From the NCBI GenBank assembly GCA_036897095.1, contig JAYMSP010001234.1:1-34443 (forward strand): 34,443 nucleotides of DNA. Reading direction: 5' to 3'. The translations under genes were made by a program, and so were the position numbers. The notes below the pieces were generated by a model that saw only the letters and a list, made by a program, of their open reading frames with translations, was not told where the DNA came from and did no database searches. The DNA comes from Plantago elongata (Eukaryota; Streptophyta; Magnoliopsida; Lamiales; Plantaginaceae). How positions within the stretch are numbered: position 1 is the first letter of the stretch; each line of letters starts with the position of its first letter. Below, one piece after another: positions 21,131 through 34,443 of this stretch.

Positions 21131-21540
21131 CAACATCATGTAACTGATCTGGTCATATGCTTTTTATGCTGCTGATATGACCTCTTATGCATTATACTCA
21201 TATCTTAAAGGACAATGTAGCATTTTGAAAAAGAAATGAGCTCAGATGAACGAAACAGTTCACTCCGACAACTACAATTGAACAAGACATTACTATTGTT
21301 TCATTGGGCATCAAAATCAGTTTGTCCACAAAAATACTAAAAAAAAAATTAAAAAAATCACAAATTACATCTTGCAGAAGAAACAACTGAAAAAAATTAT
21401 AGTCATTTACGCTCCGTCCCTCTAAACAACCCATCAAATGCAGAATTCTTCCGATCCCTTAGCTAGGCATGTCTTCTAAGTATGTTATTTCGATTTGCAT
21501 ACATTTTTCAAGTTCCCATAAACATCATATACTTGTAATC
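21131..21540 (-). pseudogene. Decayed duplicate of the last alkenal-reductase exon and intergenic spacer
   Basis: Follows the ALS pseudo-exon in the same order as the real locus. GGCATCAAAATCAGTTTGT (21307-21325) matches the spacer near 30839. The stretch 21415-21500 matches 30990-31075, the codons for [13 protein letters not shown] and AFAGLF read on the minus strand, including GGCATGTCTTCTAAGTATG. The codons for the final [10 protein letters not shown] and the stop are deleted or unrecognisable. Similarity is lost near 21540, beside a Stowaway MITE. Confidence 0.85.
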
Positions 21541-21545
21541 AATTA

Positions 21546-21816
21546 CTCCCTCTGGTTCAATAATAACTTCCTAGGGACTTACTTTCTCTTTAATCAGGGG
21601 AAAATGTTAGAATAATGGTTTGTGTGGAGTATTATGTTTGTAAAGTTATAATTAAATGATAAAGTAAGAGATATATTGAATAAAATGATGATGAAGTAGG
21701 AAAAAGATATAATAAAATATTAGTTAGTGGGATAAAAGAATTTCATTTATGGGTTAGGAAGTTTGTAACGACACCAAAAAAGGAAAGTTATGAAGTATTT
21801 AAAACACCAGAGGGAG
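21546..21816. mobile_element. Stowaway-type MITE, 271 bp
   Basis: Terminal repeats are CTCCCTCTGGT on both ends (the right end reads ACCAGAGGGAG), with TA on each flank (21544-21545 and 21817-21818). The terminus differs from that of the MITE at 17605, so this is another subfamily. There is no coding frame. Confidence 0.85.
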
Positions 21817-21818
21817 TA

Positions 21819-22399
21819 CTTATCTGATCACACCCACTCATTTATAAAGCCACATAATTTCAATCAATTTTAAGGGCAGTGATCGATGCTATTAGTATAA
21901 GTTATGGAACCAGTGAAAAAGACGAACATAAATTAATTAAGATTTGCTAGTTAGGGATAGGAATCATAGGATGAAAGACAAAACTAAGTGATGGAGACTT
22001 AGAAGAGACCACATTTAAAGAAAGACATAAAAGACTAATTTTTATTATTTATATAACAATCCCAACCAAAAAGCAAGCTACTATAAACACCCCAACCCAC
22101 ATTTCATTTATTAATTTTGTAAAACCCTAGCTAATAGAAAATTCTTCTCTCTAGAATTTCACCTGTTTCCCCTTTGTAGCTTTGATTTCACCGAAAACCG
22201 CCTCCTAGTCGCCGAAAAACGCTTGAACCACTCCATCTCGACGTGGTTTCTATGTTATTGAGCTCGAAGATCTCTATTTCAACGTGATTTCAAAGCGATC
22301 GAGCTCAAAATTGACTAGATCTAAATAGAAACAACATCACAAAGGTACGAAAAGCTAAATCTCTACCTAGTGTTTGTGAAATTGGTTATTATTTTGATG
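21819..22399. other. Intergenic sequence with a leader-like exon end
   Basis: AT-rich to about 22120, then a more balanced stretch with CTCTCTAGAATTTCACC and CCGAAAACCGCCTCC. This ends in CACAAAG-GTACGAAAAG near 22345, which looks like a 5' UTR exon with a donor site. No protein was found downstream, so it may be the 5' edge of a decayed transposon or gene. Confidence 0.3.
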
Positions 22400-23720
22400 G
22401 TTTTCATCTTGATCTCATTTTCGCTTGAATTTTTACTGATTTATGTGAAATTCGCGTTATATGATGATGTTTGTATATACAAATATGGTGTTTTCATCAA
22501 ATTTTTTTCAGATTCAAAAAATGAATTTGAAAATCGCGCACAACATTGATGAAATGTTCTTGAAGTTTTGTATAATATATTGGATTATATCAGTAATGTT
22601 CTAGATTATATTGATGATGCTAACTTAAACAGAGTACGGTTATAGCTACTGTTCATTTAACAAATATGTTAAAATTAGTACTTTATTGCACAAGATAAAT
22701 GTAGTTACTCATATATTTGATGTTTTTGTTGATATATTTAATGTTTTGATGATATACATCAAAACTTAAACTCTAATGTTGATAATCGTGACATTACTAT
22801 CCTATATTATGTATGTATTGTTATAATTCATTCTTTCAATGTTTCTGAAAATTTCTGAAATGAATTTAGAAGTGCATTAAAATTTAAAAAACACTAACTA
22901 ATGGCATTATTGTCCAAATTATATGTTTAATGTTTATAATTATAACTACAATGTTCAGTATTATGCTTATACTGTTCTCAATTATGTGTGTGATTTTTCT
23001 GCTTGTTCAACTACAACCTCATGAATGAAAAAAGTATGATGTAATTTTCAGTGTGATGTATGAAATGTTCTCGATGAAGTGTGTAAGGTTTATGCTAATG
23101 TATATATATAATGTTCTTTGCACAGATAAATGTGGAGATGAAGTTGGCATATGAGTCTTGATGGGAGTCTTGGATGGATGACCAAACATGTAGATAAATT
23201 GCATACTATATATATATAAATCACTAATTAATTTGGAAATAAATCTCAAACAAGTTTATGTAATAGAAAAAATGTTGTATTATCTAAGCAATGTTTTTAC
23301 GTATATATGTCATGTTCTCAATCATGAATGTAAATGTTTTTCAAGTATATATTACAATTTTCACAATATGTGTCCGTATTGTAACGTTCTCATTTATACG
23401 ATTTATATGTTCAAGGGTATAATGTTCTTAACTATATTGTTACCGCTTACAACTATTTATATGTATTAGTAATGCTCACATATACTTGGTTAATGTTATC
23501 ATAAATTTGAGTAATATTTTTATCTGTTTATTTAAAATGACGGTTCATTTTTTATTGTATCTGAAATTGATCTATTCAATGACCCGCAAAATTATATAAT
23601 CCGATCTAGCAACTCGCAAAATGGATTGGAAGTGTGGCAAATTCACCTATTCTAATAATGTTTTTACCTATTCGAGTAATATACTGAGATGTATGAGTAA
23701 TGTTTTAGCCTATTTGAAAA
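22400..23720. repeat. Degenerate AATGTT-rich repeat field
   Basis: More than 20 occurrences of AATGTT, or one-base variants such as ATGTTCT, occur at irregular spacing of about 25-70 bp. They are often followed by T/A-rich words such as CTCAATTATG, CTAGATTATATT or TTTACCTATTCG. Phrases recur, for example GAGTAATGTTTT and CAATGTTTTT. It looks like an old, diverged short-unit array or the subterminal part of a large DNA transposon. No gene is present. Confidence 0.6.
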
Positions 23721-25329
23721 TGACAGTTTTTGCATTACACAAATTAATTATATAATTAAGGGCAAGGCGGAAATCTAGGCGGGTGTTTCTTTCTAAATAT
23801 TTTCTGACTTGGTTTTGGTGTAGAGTTCTTGTATAATCCATCTTCCAAATTAGATTGTCATACTCATTTAATTTAAAAGAAAAGGTTTCCTTTTGTAGCT
23901 AGATACTTTTCCGCTTGACCTTTTTTAGTTAGTTCAGGAACAAATATGTAGGGAATAGAAAGATTCCAACCTCCCAAGTAAAAAACGATTACAAATAATG
24001 AAGAGCGGCATCCCTTATTTCCAAACCATTGTCTCACAAAGAAATAAGGTGATAAAGGGTAAAATAACTTTATATTAAGTATATTTCCTTTACTATGTGT
24101 TATTTCTAAACCACTCCAAAATTGTTTATGACCCGAAAACTCGTAAAAACTGTTTTAAGCCAGTTTCATGACCCGCGAGAAATGAACACTAATATATTAA
24201 TTTGTATTTCAGTTTGGGTTTTTTATCTCAATAAAATGGTGGTCTTAGAAGATTTTGTGAAATTAAAGTAGTTATAATTCAAAAGTAAATAAGAATAAGA
24301 ATTCCCCTAAAACAAGTCTAGTTCCTCTGATTATATAACAGGGAACCTAACTTTATCACCTTTTGCACGTGTTATTGCACCGAAATCAAGTCTTTTGCAT
24401 TTCATACCATGCAAATACTTTGGAATGAATTTATACCAGTGAGAGACTAGCTAAAAATATGCTTTTTTATACAAGTATAATATTATTTATCTATTTAAAC
24501 GTTAATGTTCTTCACATAAGAATAACTTGGATACATTAATAGAGTTTGAACGAGATTAAGGATTTAACCTGGCACGCTAAATGATTTAGATAAGACTGTG
24601 GACCTTGAGCGGAGGCTGAGATTAAAAGGGAAGGAGTAGAACTTTTATTAGGTCCCTTTTCTTTCTTTCTAGAGATACTTAGAGTGACTCTTCTATAGTG
24701 ATTCTACATATACTTTAAAATTCGAAACTTTAATTAATTAAACTTAAATAACTCACCACTTAAACTAAAAATCGTTGACAATTTTAATTTTAATCATCAT
24801 TCATTATCGGTTCAAGTTCATTCTTGACCACTAAGATAGGATATATTTGAAAAAATCGTCTAATCAATTTTACAGCTTATTTCAATCCTGTACATCAGAC
24901 ACTTCGACTAACTTCTTACCTCACTTTCTATCTCATTCCGAACGGGAAATTTATGAGTTGTTTCCAACCACACTTCAAAGTGTACTATACATACTTACCA
25001 GTAGTCTACTAGCAAGAAAATGTATCAGCAACATTGAATAACACTTGACAAGTGACGACAATGGAAGAAAAGTAGATCCACTACATGTTTATTGGTGGTA
25101 ATAAAATGAGTAGCCATGTCCTGTATAACTGCATAACCAATTCGCACCCGTACATGAGTACTTTACGTCTTTACCTTACCACAAGAATCCTTCAATGTTG
25201 TAACAGCAATCATAGTGGTGTGGTCCTTTCTTCTTCTTGTTCTGTGCACTTGCAGTTCACCTTTCAAATACTTCCATTAATTATGACTATTCACTAGCTA
25301 GCTCACCTGTGAATTTAAATCAGTTTCCA
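23721..25329. other. Intergenic sequence upstream of the ALS regulatory-subunit gene
   Basis: AT-rich with no recognisable gene. GACCCG words at 23581, 24130 and 24170 may link it to the repeat field on its left. Frames of 60-70 codons near 24847 and 25085 have no recognisable product. Confidence 0.4.
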
Positions 25330-25336
25330 TATAAAA
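25330..25336 (+). promoter_or_regulatory. TATA box of the ALS regulatory-subunit gene
   Basis: TATAAAA about 125 bp before the ATG at 25461, followed by an A/C-rich leader without ATG; consistent with a leader of about 95 nt. Confidence 0.55.
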
Positions 25337-25460
25337 GAAAGAAATAGTACTACTATATGATAGTTCACACAATAAGACTACTACTAATAAACATTTTTCT
25401 ATTTGTCACAAACATAAGCACTACTAAAAAGCTGCCTCCACTATATTAGACAAAGCAGCT

Positions 25461-28400
25461 ATGGCGGCTAAAGCTCCGGCAGTGTCACAATATCCTATCA
25501 CAGCTACGACAAAGCTGAAACATCCACCACATTTCGTGAACTCAACCAGCAGATTGCTTTTTGGAAGCTCAAATGGTGGAAAACTGAAGGGATTAGTGTC
25601 TGTTAATGCGAGAGTTAATGGAGATGAAAATGGTGCTGCTACTGCTGATGTATCCTCCTCCAACCTCACCTCTACTACTCCGCATCTTCATCAGCCTACC
25701 TCGCGGTATATATGATTTTATCTCTTCTTTTTATTGTCCCTCTTTTGTAAAAAGATCTCACCAGTCGACCCTCTCTCAGTGGCGCTAATGTGCGCTTTTT
25801 ACATCCACAAGTGTCGAATTCAATACCTTATTAAGTGAAGTGAAGTGAAGCCTGCTCTTTAATTACCTTGTTTCTTGTTTAAGCAGTGAAAATTGGTTAA
25901 GTTAGTTAAGTGGTTATAGTTGAATTGTATTCAAGTTTGGTCAAAACTTTTTTCCTATTATATACATTCTTAAATTGACAATCTATCAGGTGTTGTAGTT
26001 GCTGGATTTATTGACAGATGCAGTATATCTGTATATGATTTTTCTATAGCTAGTGTTACTAATAGATACTTATTGTACACCTAATTCGTAGATAACAATG
26101 CTATATTTAGAGCTGTTGGTTGGTGGGGAAAAAACTACAATTTTGGATCATTTGCTATTGTTATGATATATAGATTTTGGGACTGAAAGAACTGATGTAT
26201 GCTTGGTTTAAAACAGGACAAAACGTTATACCATATCGGTGTTTGTTGGTGATGAAAGTGGTATAATTAACCGAATTACTGGGGTTTTTGCTCGTCGGGG
26301 TTACAATATCGAGTCACTTGCTGTTGGATTGAACAACGATAAGGCCCTTTTTACGATAGTTGTCTCTGGGACCGATAAAATTGTTCAACAAGTTATAGAA
26401 CAGCTCAACAAGCTCGTGAATGTCTTGAAGGTAGGGCTATATTATATGTGTACTACAGAATTTTCTGCAACATATGAAAATCCTCTGTTGTGATTCCAGG
26501 TTTAATTCTTGTTCGTTTGTGTGTAGATGCTACACCATAAGTATCTTTAGTCTATTGTTCAGTAACAAATATTTTATCTTGAGACTATTGATGCTTGTAT
26601 TTAGTCATTCAGACCTATCTACTACCTTTTCTCCTGAGCTGGTACTTGATAGTCTTTTTCTGCTGACAGTTTCTATCCTATATATCAGGTAGAAGATCTG
26701 TCAAAAGAACCGCAAGTGGAACGTGAACTGATGCTCATAAAGCTAAATGCAGATTCAAGAACCAAAACCGAAGTATGCACACTAGTTTTTTCTTTTGTTT
26801 CTCTTTCATATCTGTCCCAAGTTAGTGTTCTTATATTGCCTAGACCAGATATTCGAAACAGTATCCAGTGCTTGTATGATGGAGTTTATGTTTGAGCATA
26901 TGCAACTAAGTCCCTGAAAACCAATTCTTCAAATTTTTTGTTTACTAGGTTATTTGCCTCCATGTTTGTTGTCTGGAAAGCTAATACACATCTTGAAAGT
27001 GGAATCTTGACTTGCCACTGTTTCGAATAGCAGTGAACTAGACTTCCCTATTCAGCAAGAATCTGTTTTGACTGGTGTTTATGTTTGTTGTTTCCAGATT
27101 ATGTGGTTAGTGGACATCTTCAGAGCAAGTGTCGTGGACAAATCAGAACACTCTCTGACACTTGAGGTATTGCTTTTCATGTTTCCCAACTTTGAGAAAC
27201 CAAAAATGCATATTTTTGTGCCTGAATTCATAAACATAGAGTTATACAAAACCCCAGCTAAAGGTGGCATTGACTTCATTACTGTGATACTCAAAATATC
27301 TAAGCTGTATCCTGTTACACCTGGGAACACATCATCCTGAATCTTGTCCTTAAAGTCAAGTTACTAAATTTGATGAACTAGCTTTGTTTCTCCAATCGTT
27401 TCATAGAATTCTATGTATTAGTAATACAGGCTAAATCTGTAAATTTTTTTTTTTTTATCATGGCTGACATAGGTCACTGGAGACCCTGGAAAGATGGCAG
27501 CTATCTTGAGAAATCTCAAAAAGTTTGGCATTAAAGAAGTTGCAAGAACTGGAAAGGTGAAATATATAGTAATTTTTTTTGTTAGGAAGGTATATTAATA
27601 GGACGTATAGTTATCTGAGTCTTACATAAAACATATTTGTATTCTTCAATCCCTGTAACACTATAACATTAAATACATGGTTAGTTGAAAACATCAATAT
27701 GCATGATTTCGGAGGACATAAATCTGCTCAATTGGCATCGTTGAAGAAAGATCACTTTCTAGTAGACAAAATTTTTGGTTAAGATCTTTCGGTTTTGCTT
27801 TAATGCAACTATCTTTCTTCTGTCAATTTCTAATGCATTTCAGATTGCACTGAGAAGGGAAAAGATGGGTGAGACAGCTCCTTTTTGGAAGTTTTCTGCA
27901 GCTTCTTATCCAGATCTTGTGTGTCCGCTGCTCCGTGGGTCCTGCACGAAAGTTGGTAATAGTCAAGTTAATAACTATGCAAGTAATGGCAGTCTTGCTT
28001 CCACCTCAGGGGTACGTATGCTGAATTAGTGCATGGTTGACTGATTCTGTTGTATTTTCCTATCTGCATGTACTTCTAGATTTATAACTTGATCCTGAAC
28101 TAATTGTACCTGTTGGCTGCATCTTAACTTTAGGCATAAATTGCAATAGAATTTCATTATCCTGCTAGAACGTTGCTTTGTATATCTTTGTGGCATTTTA
28201 TCGCACCAGAAAAAAGAATCAAAATTTCAAACCAAAGACTCATCCAGGCTCGGTGATTGCTCTACAAGTTGATATTTCGTTTGCGACTTTAGTTTAGTGC
28301 ACATACCACAGAAAATAACTGCTTAGTTGCTTAAGATAGCCCTGTTTTGACTAACTTCACTGTGAGGCATTACAGTGCCTAAATAGGCGATGCATGTACA

Positions 28401-30634
28401 CGTGACTTGAAAAGATAGGAACCTAATCCAAGAGAGCTAGTGTAATAACCAATAGCCGTATACTTGGTCAATACTGGATTAATTTTGGAGCCTGTTATCA
28501 TTGCTACAGACTACAGTATCCTGTAAAGAGATATCCAGCTTCCTGTATATCTGAATATTTTAACCATGCCATGTTATTCACTATCTTATTATGTTGGTAA
28601 TTTAGCTTTTGGCTAGTTACTTTGTGGTGTTCAATGATCAACTATTGTCACTAATTAATTTTAGTAGGGGTTAAAAAATAGTTTTCTTTTTGCATGGTAA
28701 CCATCTTATATCATTCATGATGTTTGCTTGTGTGAAGGGCGATGTTTATCCTGTGGAATCAGAATCAGATAATGGCTTCTTTAATCAAGTTCTTGATGCT
28801 GACTGGGGAGTTCTATACAACGAAGATGTAAGGAACTTTTTTACCTTATATTCTCGAAAATCACTAGATAAGTGGGTAATGCTTCCCCAGTTCAATGCCA
28901 ATATTTGAAATCCATGTTATTATTGTGAAACATTCTTACTGAAGGTCAATATCAATGTTAGAATAACCCTTCTTTAGCTCTTTGTGCCCTCCTTTCTTAC
29001 AAAAAGGAAAAGGAAAAGGAAAAGGAAAAACTGTTTAATCTTTTGTATTCGAGTTTATTTTAAATTTAATTTTTCTTCTAATATTGTGTGTATCTGTGAT
29101 TCTTCTGGATCCAATTATCATCTCGTCTTTCATCTGAAGTTTCAGCTTCCAAAATTGTGAAAACAATACTGCCCATCAGTAAAAATTTAATGAATCCTTG
29201 TTACAAGGTGCGGTGTATATTGTTATGACACCTGAGCCAGTGCATGCTCAAACCTCTTAATCTTTATTTGCAGTCGAGTGGGATAAAGTCACACACATTG
29301 TCTATGCTCGTAAATGATACGCCTGGAGTTCTGAACTTGATAACTGGGGTATTGTCCCGAAGAGGCTACAGCATTCAAGTATGTTGGTTCTATTTTACGA
29401 CTCACTTTTACATTATTATGTTCATTTTTTGCTTCATTACTTGGCTGTCTCATGAACTTTTGTTCAACTAAACGAATCTGTTCAGAGTCTAGCTGGAGGT
29501 CCTGCAGAAACGGAAGGCATGTCACGCTTAACAACTGTTGTTCCTGGTACAGACAAAACTATTGGCCAGTTGGTACAGCAAGTGTGCAAATTGGTGGATG
29601 TTTATGAGGTGAGTGAGATAATTCTTCGAGTATTTCCCCTATAATGTTCACATCCTGTGGTAAACAACTATATTTTTCAGTGGAAGTGGATGTTGCAACG
29701 TGATACTTATGCCACTCTGTTGATTTATCCAGGTTCAAGACATTACAGACTTACCATTTGCTGAGCGTGAAATGATGCTGATAAAGGTTGCTGTAGATGC
29801 TGCTGCTAGAAGAGATGTTCTTGACATTGCAAATATTTTCCGTGCTAAACCTGTTGATGTGTCTGATCATACTGTAACATTAGAGGTAGCTTCCTTACAG
29901 ATATTTCCTGCAAATTATGTCAGCAATCGAGATTTAAGTCTTCATAAAAAAACAAATCACCAACCATTTCCTTCCCTTTTAGACAATGTTACTTATTTTT
30001 CTTCTTTTTTTCTGCAGGTCACTGGTGACCTCAATAAAATGCATGCTCTTCAGAATCTGTTGGAGCCTTTTGGTATTTGTGAGGTAAGGTGCCGTAGAAC
30101 AAATTTTGTGACGTATATGAGTTTCAGTTACCCGCATAGCATGGCATAGTCTTTATTTGTTTTTGTTTTTCTGAATCACAGAACAAAGCTCTTTATTTGT
30201 TAACTGAATTTCATGATAATTATTAAATGGAAACCTTGGTTGAACAAATTCCTCATGGACGTTCACTCTGACGCCAATCCTTCTTTATCTTGAAATAAAC
30301 CTTGTTTTCATCAAGACTACAAACTTTTCTAAGGTAGTAATTTGGCTTCAATGATATGTTAACAAGTACCAACACCTTCTGCACTTGGCTGATATAAAGA
30401 ACATTGCCTGTAAACCTTCTTGTTTTCTCTAGTAATTTAACTTGTAAACTCTCCAGTTACTTGCATTGCGAACTTGAAGGAAATAAAGATTTTGACAAAA
30501 CAAGTCTTACTTTTCGTATTGTACCATTTTCATTTTCACAGGTGGCACGGACAGGAAGAGTTGCACTGGTTCGCGAATCTGGTGTAGATTCTAGATACCT
30601 GAGGGGATACCCTCTTCCCTTGCATGTTGCTTAA
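25461..30634 (+). CDS. Acetolactate synthase (acetohydroxyacid synthase) regulatory small subunit, plastid, 12 exons, 497 aa
   Basis: Exons: 25461-25705, 26217-26430, 26689-26772, 27098-27166, 27473-27556, 27844-28011, 28738-28827, 29274-29378, 29486-29608, 29733-29885, 30018-30083, 30542-30634. All introns are GT/AG and, apart from intron 1, lie between codons. Residues 1 to about 80 are Ser/Thr/Ala-rich and suit a chloroplast transit peptide. Two homologous halves follow, as in plant subunits. ACT 1 is [19 protein letters not shown]...[12 protein letters not shown] (from 86), then [11 protein letters not shown] and [11 protein letters not shown] 2 is [20 protein letters not shown] (from about 324), then [12 protein letters not shown] and VTGDLNKM, closing with [23 protein letters not shown]. 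The subunit stimulates the catalytic AHAS subunit, the first common step of Val/Leu/Ile synthesis, and confers feedback inhibition by these amino acids. The second half has SLAGGPAE where, from memory, Arabidopsis has SLAVGPAE. Complete and apparently functional. Confidence 0.97.
25835..25852. repeat. GTGAA short tandem repeat in ALS-subunit intron 1
   Basis: AAGTGAAGTGAAGTGAAG: three to four GTGAA units shortly after exon 1; a simple repeat with no evident role. Confidence 0.8.
29005..29030. repeat. AAAAGG short tandem repeat in ALS-subunit intron 7
   Basis: Four units of AAAAGG, purine-only on the + strand, midway in the intron between exons 7 and 8. Confidence 0.85.
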
Positions 30635-30950
30635 TCCTTTATTTGTACTTTCATGGTGTTGTACTATAGATGTAGGCAGGAATAAGCAACATCATGTAAC
30701 CGATCTGGGTCATAACGCTGAGCTTTTATTGTGCTAATAATGTGGCATTCTGGAAAAGAAATGGGCTAAGATAGAACAGTAGAACAAAATAGTTCACTCT
30801 TACAACTATGACTGAAACAAAAAAATTAACTATTTCACAGGCATCAAAATCAGTTTGTACACCAAAATACTCAAAAATCTCCAAAGCTCTTAAAAACACA
30901 CTTAGTTCTCTCTTTTAAAAGAGCGCTCGAAACGACTGAATATTTGACTG
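30635..30950. other. Convergent 3' intergenic spacer, 316 bp
   Basis: Separates the ALS-subunit stop from the reductase stop on the opposite strand. Both 3' UTRs must fit here, so the transcripts probably overlap. AT-rich, with AATAAGCAAC (30681-30690) and AAAAAATTAAC (30820-30830) as possible poly(A) contexts. The same spacer, diverged, occurs at 21040-21410. Confidence 0.6.
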
Positions 30951-33081
<2,131 letters not shown>

Positions 33082-33201
33082 AGCTGCTTCTTTTTTTTTT
33101 TACAGGCACAGAGAGAACCAAATGGGATTGTCAGTTACTGGAATTCCTCTGGATTTTGATTTCTATGCAAGTGTTGAATGTTGGTTCTTGAGTTCAATAG
33201 T

Positions 33202-33221
33202 TGTGTGTGTGTGTGTGTGTG
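33202..33221. repeat. TG dinucleotide microsatellite
   Basis: Ten TG units about 120 bp upstream of the reductase start codon, in its leader or promoter region. Confidence 0.9.
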
Positions 33222-34424
33222 TTTTGCTGGAGACATCAGAATCATTTGTTTCAGCTACCTACTCTTCATGGCTTTACTCACTCAATAAATGATCACTGCT
33301 GATGTGGCATTACAATTAATCCAACAAGTTACACAAAAATAACTCAAAACACAATTTTGTCTTGCAAGAGTTCAAGAATACGATGTTTGTACAAACGTTA
33401 CACCTAGTTTCACGCTTTTAATTATTTATTTATAAAAAGTATTGTGTTAAATACTAATTTTAAAGAGAAGATAAGATTTAAAGAGTTGGACTTCTTGATG
33501 AGGAGAGAAGTTATGAAAATTTGAACTCCTCAAAGTAAAGATATAGGACTCTTGAAAATAAGTATAAACAACAAAATTTGATTGGCCTTGATCTTAGGTA
33601 TATTTTTTTACATTATAATACAAGATCATGTCATTACTAATGCAGTATAGAGCAATAAATTAGTCATAAACATCATTCTCTCTTTATGTGTAAATCTAGC
33701 TTATATTATTGAATCGTGTGCATGATCTCAGTTATCTAGGTGTGTCTAGAATCTAGATTAGTAACATTAGTATAGGTTTTACTATTTGCTTTGGAGATTT
33801 GGATTGTTTAGGATAGATCAGTTAAGATCTCAACTGAAGTTCTATCCCAAACAAATCTAGTTAGTTTGTAAATCCTCTTTTATATAATGAATGTGTGTCG
33901 TATATTTACATATATAAAAAAGAAATCAACGTGTATGTTTACAAGTTTTAATTCTGCTGTAAACCCGATTGTTTTGCATGTTCATCAGTAAATTCAGGTC
34001 CTTACATTCTTAAACAATATAAATTATTCATAAAATAGATTAAATTTAATATAAAGTAGCCGATGTTAGTAGTTTATGTTTGATTTAAAATAGTTTTTTT
34101 ATGTTATAGGAAAATAAGTTGATTTTTAATCAACTGTGAGTGATTATTGAATTTTCAGAAAATTGATGACGTTCTCTACATAAAATGGTTGAAGTTAACC
34201 AAACGACTCACACATACTACTGAATACTGAGTCCACTGGGTCTGTCAAATTTACCAAAATTTGCCCCAACTTTGAATTCACCGTAATCAAATTCAAATTG
34301 GGTTACTCCTGAAGACCTAAAACCAAACAGGAAATCAACTACTTTAAAGTATCCGAATAATGCATCAATTCACATGGACAAACAACATGCTAAAATGAAA
34401 ATAGTACATTATTATCTGTACAAA

Positions 34425-34443
34425 TTATATATATATATATATA
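34425..34443. repeat. TA dinucleotide repeat at the window end
   Basis: At least nine TA units running off the window end; the full length is unknown. Confidence 0.85.

Larger units (their letters stand above)
33082..34443. other. Upstream region of the reductase gene and right-hand intergenic sequence
   Basis: On the minus strand an A-rich tract (AAAAAAAAAGAAGCAGCT) stands directly before the ATG. The rest of the promoter lies rightwards. No clear TATA box was chosen. Beyond about 33300 the sequence is AT-rich with no gene recognised. Confidence 0.4.

Noticed and set aside
23019..23469. Short frames of 76-78 codons on both strands
   Set aside because: They fall in the AATGTT repeat field and reflect its repeated composition, not a gene.

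Overview
The window is nuclear DNA of a flowering plant, probably a eudicot. The base composition is AT-rich. The genes have many short exons with GT/AG introns, and their products are plant types: a plastid acetolactate synthase regulatory subunit with a doubled ACT region, a plant LETM1 with C-terminal EF-hands, and a plant alkenal double bond reductase. The intergenic DNA carries Stowaway, PIF/Harbinger and Mutator-type elements. I cannot name the genus; the reductase resembles asterid members of its family, but this is only an impression.

Layout, left to right. 1-4500: T-rich on the + strand and intron- or UTR-like, with several diverged local repeats and one possible small terminal exon near 3981-4015. 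4545-6666: a PIF/Harbinger-type element with a TTA target duplication. 7366-7632: an intact single-exon gene for a small secreted acidic peptide, with a TATA box. 8206-15771 (-): complete 14-exon LETM1, 758 aa, with a probable 5' UTR intron that contains a tandem duplication. 17605-17843: Stowaway MITE. 17934-21540: a decayed direct duplicate of the junction between the two right-hand genes (last exon of the ALS subunit facing the last exon of the reductase). It is interrupted by a Harbinger-derived element with a long internal hairpin and by a 979-bp Mutator-like element with a 10-bp target duplication. 21546-21816: a second Stowaway MITE. 22400-23720: degenerate AATGTT-rich repeats. 25461-30634 (+): complete 12-exon ALS regulatory subunit, 497 aa. 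30951-33081 (-): complete 5-exon NADP-dependent alkenal reductase, 348 aa, convergent with the ALS gene and only 316 bp from it, stop to stop. 33082-34443: intergenic.

The three large genes are unrelated housekeeping or defence-metabolism genes: mitochondrial cation homeostasis, branched-chain amino acid synthesis in the plastid, and detoxification of reactive carbonyls. Their exon chains were assembled by hand from splice sites, and each keeps an open frame from start to stop with the expected family length. The most notable points are the direct pseudogene copy of the ALS/reductase junction with its nested transposons, the hairpin formed by two head-to-head copies of a Harbinger transposase N-terminus, and the small secreted peptide gene, which I cannot place in a known family with confidence.
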